NCBI RefSeq assembly: GCF_001438805.1
Contig: NZ_JQCF01000028.1
Location: 1-35,672 of the forward strand
Direction of reading: 5' to 3'
Origin: Companilactobacillus kimchiensis
GTDB taxonomy: Bacteria; Bacillota; Bacilli; Lactobacillales; Lactobacillaceae
DNA: 35,672 nucleotides
A program made the translations under genes and the position numbers. Shown one piece after another: positions 35,634 to 35,672 of the stretch. The first letter of the stretch is position 1. Each line of letters starts with the position of its first letter. The notes beneath the pieces were generated by a model that had not been told where the DNA came from, searched no databases, and saw only the letters and a program-made list of their open reading frames with translations.

Positions 35634-35672
35634 TTATCGTCCACTCCAAACTATAATCGTGGTGTGATTAGA
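35634..35672 (-). CDS. Possible C-terminal end of a further minus-strand gene (partial)
   Basis: Reading in from the right edge on the minus strand, one frame is open for 12 codons (SNHTTIIVWSGR) and ends in TAA at 35634-35636, just before the two-way terminator; the other two frames stop at once or within seven codons. It could be the end of a gene upstream of pglZ in the same direction, such as a BREX pglX, with the DUF262 gene inserted backwards. Twelve codons are too few for identification. Confidence 0.25.
   Translation of the reverse strand, partial: SNHTTIIVWSGR

Overview
This window comes from a low-GC Gram-positive chromosome of the family Lactobacillaceae. The evidence is a divergent ccpA/pepQ pair with a cre site, a T-box leader on alaS, the neighbourhoods alaS-ireB-ruvX-DUF1292, cvpA-mutS2-trxA and ymdB-mutS-mutL-ruvA-ruvB-queA-tgt-yajC, and consistent AGGAGG-type ribosome binding sites. 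Companilactobacillus is my best guess at genus from protein character; this is inference and was not tested by search. Almost all genes are housekeeping and most lie on the minus strand.

Layout. 1-2680: carbon-catabolite regulator ccpA (-) and prolidase pepQ (+) share a control region in which a cre-like site overlaps the ccpA -35; a hairpin-rich candidate small RNA follows pepQ. 2722-5503: small envelope proteins (YtxH, DUF948), nucleotide-pool cleaner rdgB, glutamate racemase murI, and divergent yslB. 5504-9254: thioredoxin, MutS2 and CvpA. 9364-13301: alaS with promoter and T-box, ireB, ruvX and a DUF1292 protein. 13314-18702: DEAD-box helicase, then the tight zwf-dinB-nrnA operon. 19076-20640: an SDR-type reductase divergent from a TetR-type regulator with a palindromic operator. 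20714-31017: yajC, tgt, queA, ruvB, ruvA, mutL, mutS and ymdB, covering queuosine modification and DNA repair. 31111-35672: a different kind of region, with a BREX-type PglZ gene, a divergent DUF262/DUF1524 (GmrSD-like) gene, and possibly the last 12 codons of another minus-strand gene at the window edge.

Two things stand out. First, five copies of a roughly 170-bp intergenic element (1-136, 5755-5876, 14749-14916, 14977-15146, 23510-23677) fold into the same branched structure: a long outer stem, a short junction stem and two inner hairpins. The copies differ by paired, compensatory changes, so structure rather than sequence appears to be conserved. Second, the right end looks like the edge of a phage-defence island placed directly upstream of ymdB: PglZ without BrxL after it and with a restriction-like DUF262/DUF1524 gene on the opposite strand before it. 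Whether the remaining BREX genes lie beyond 35672 cannot be seen here.

Several gene starts were moved because the longest open frame begins inside the ribosome binding site, the promoter or the T-box (alaS, yslB, zwf, trxA, DUF1292, mutL, pglZ, yajC). dinB has no ATG, GTG, TTG or CTG start that would keep its first catalytic aspartate.
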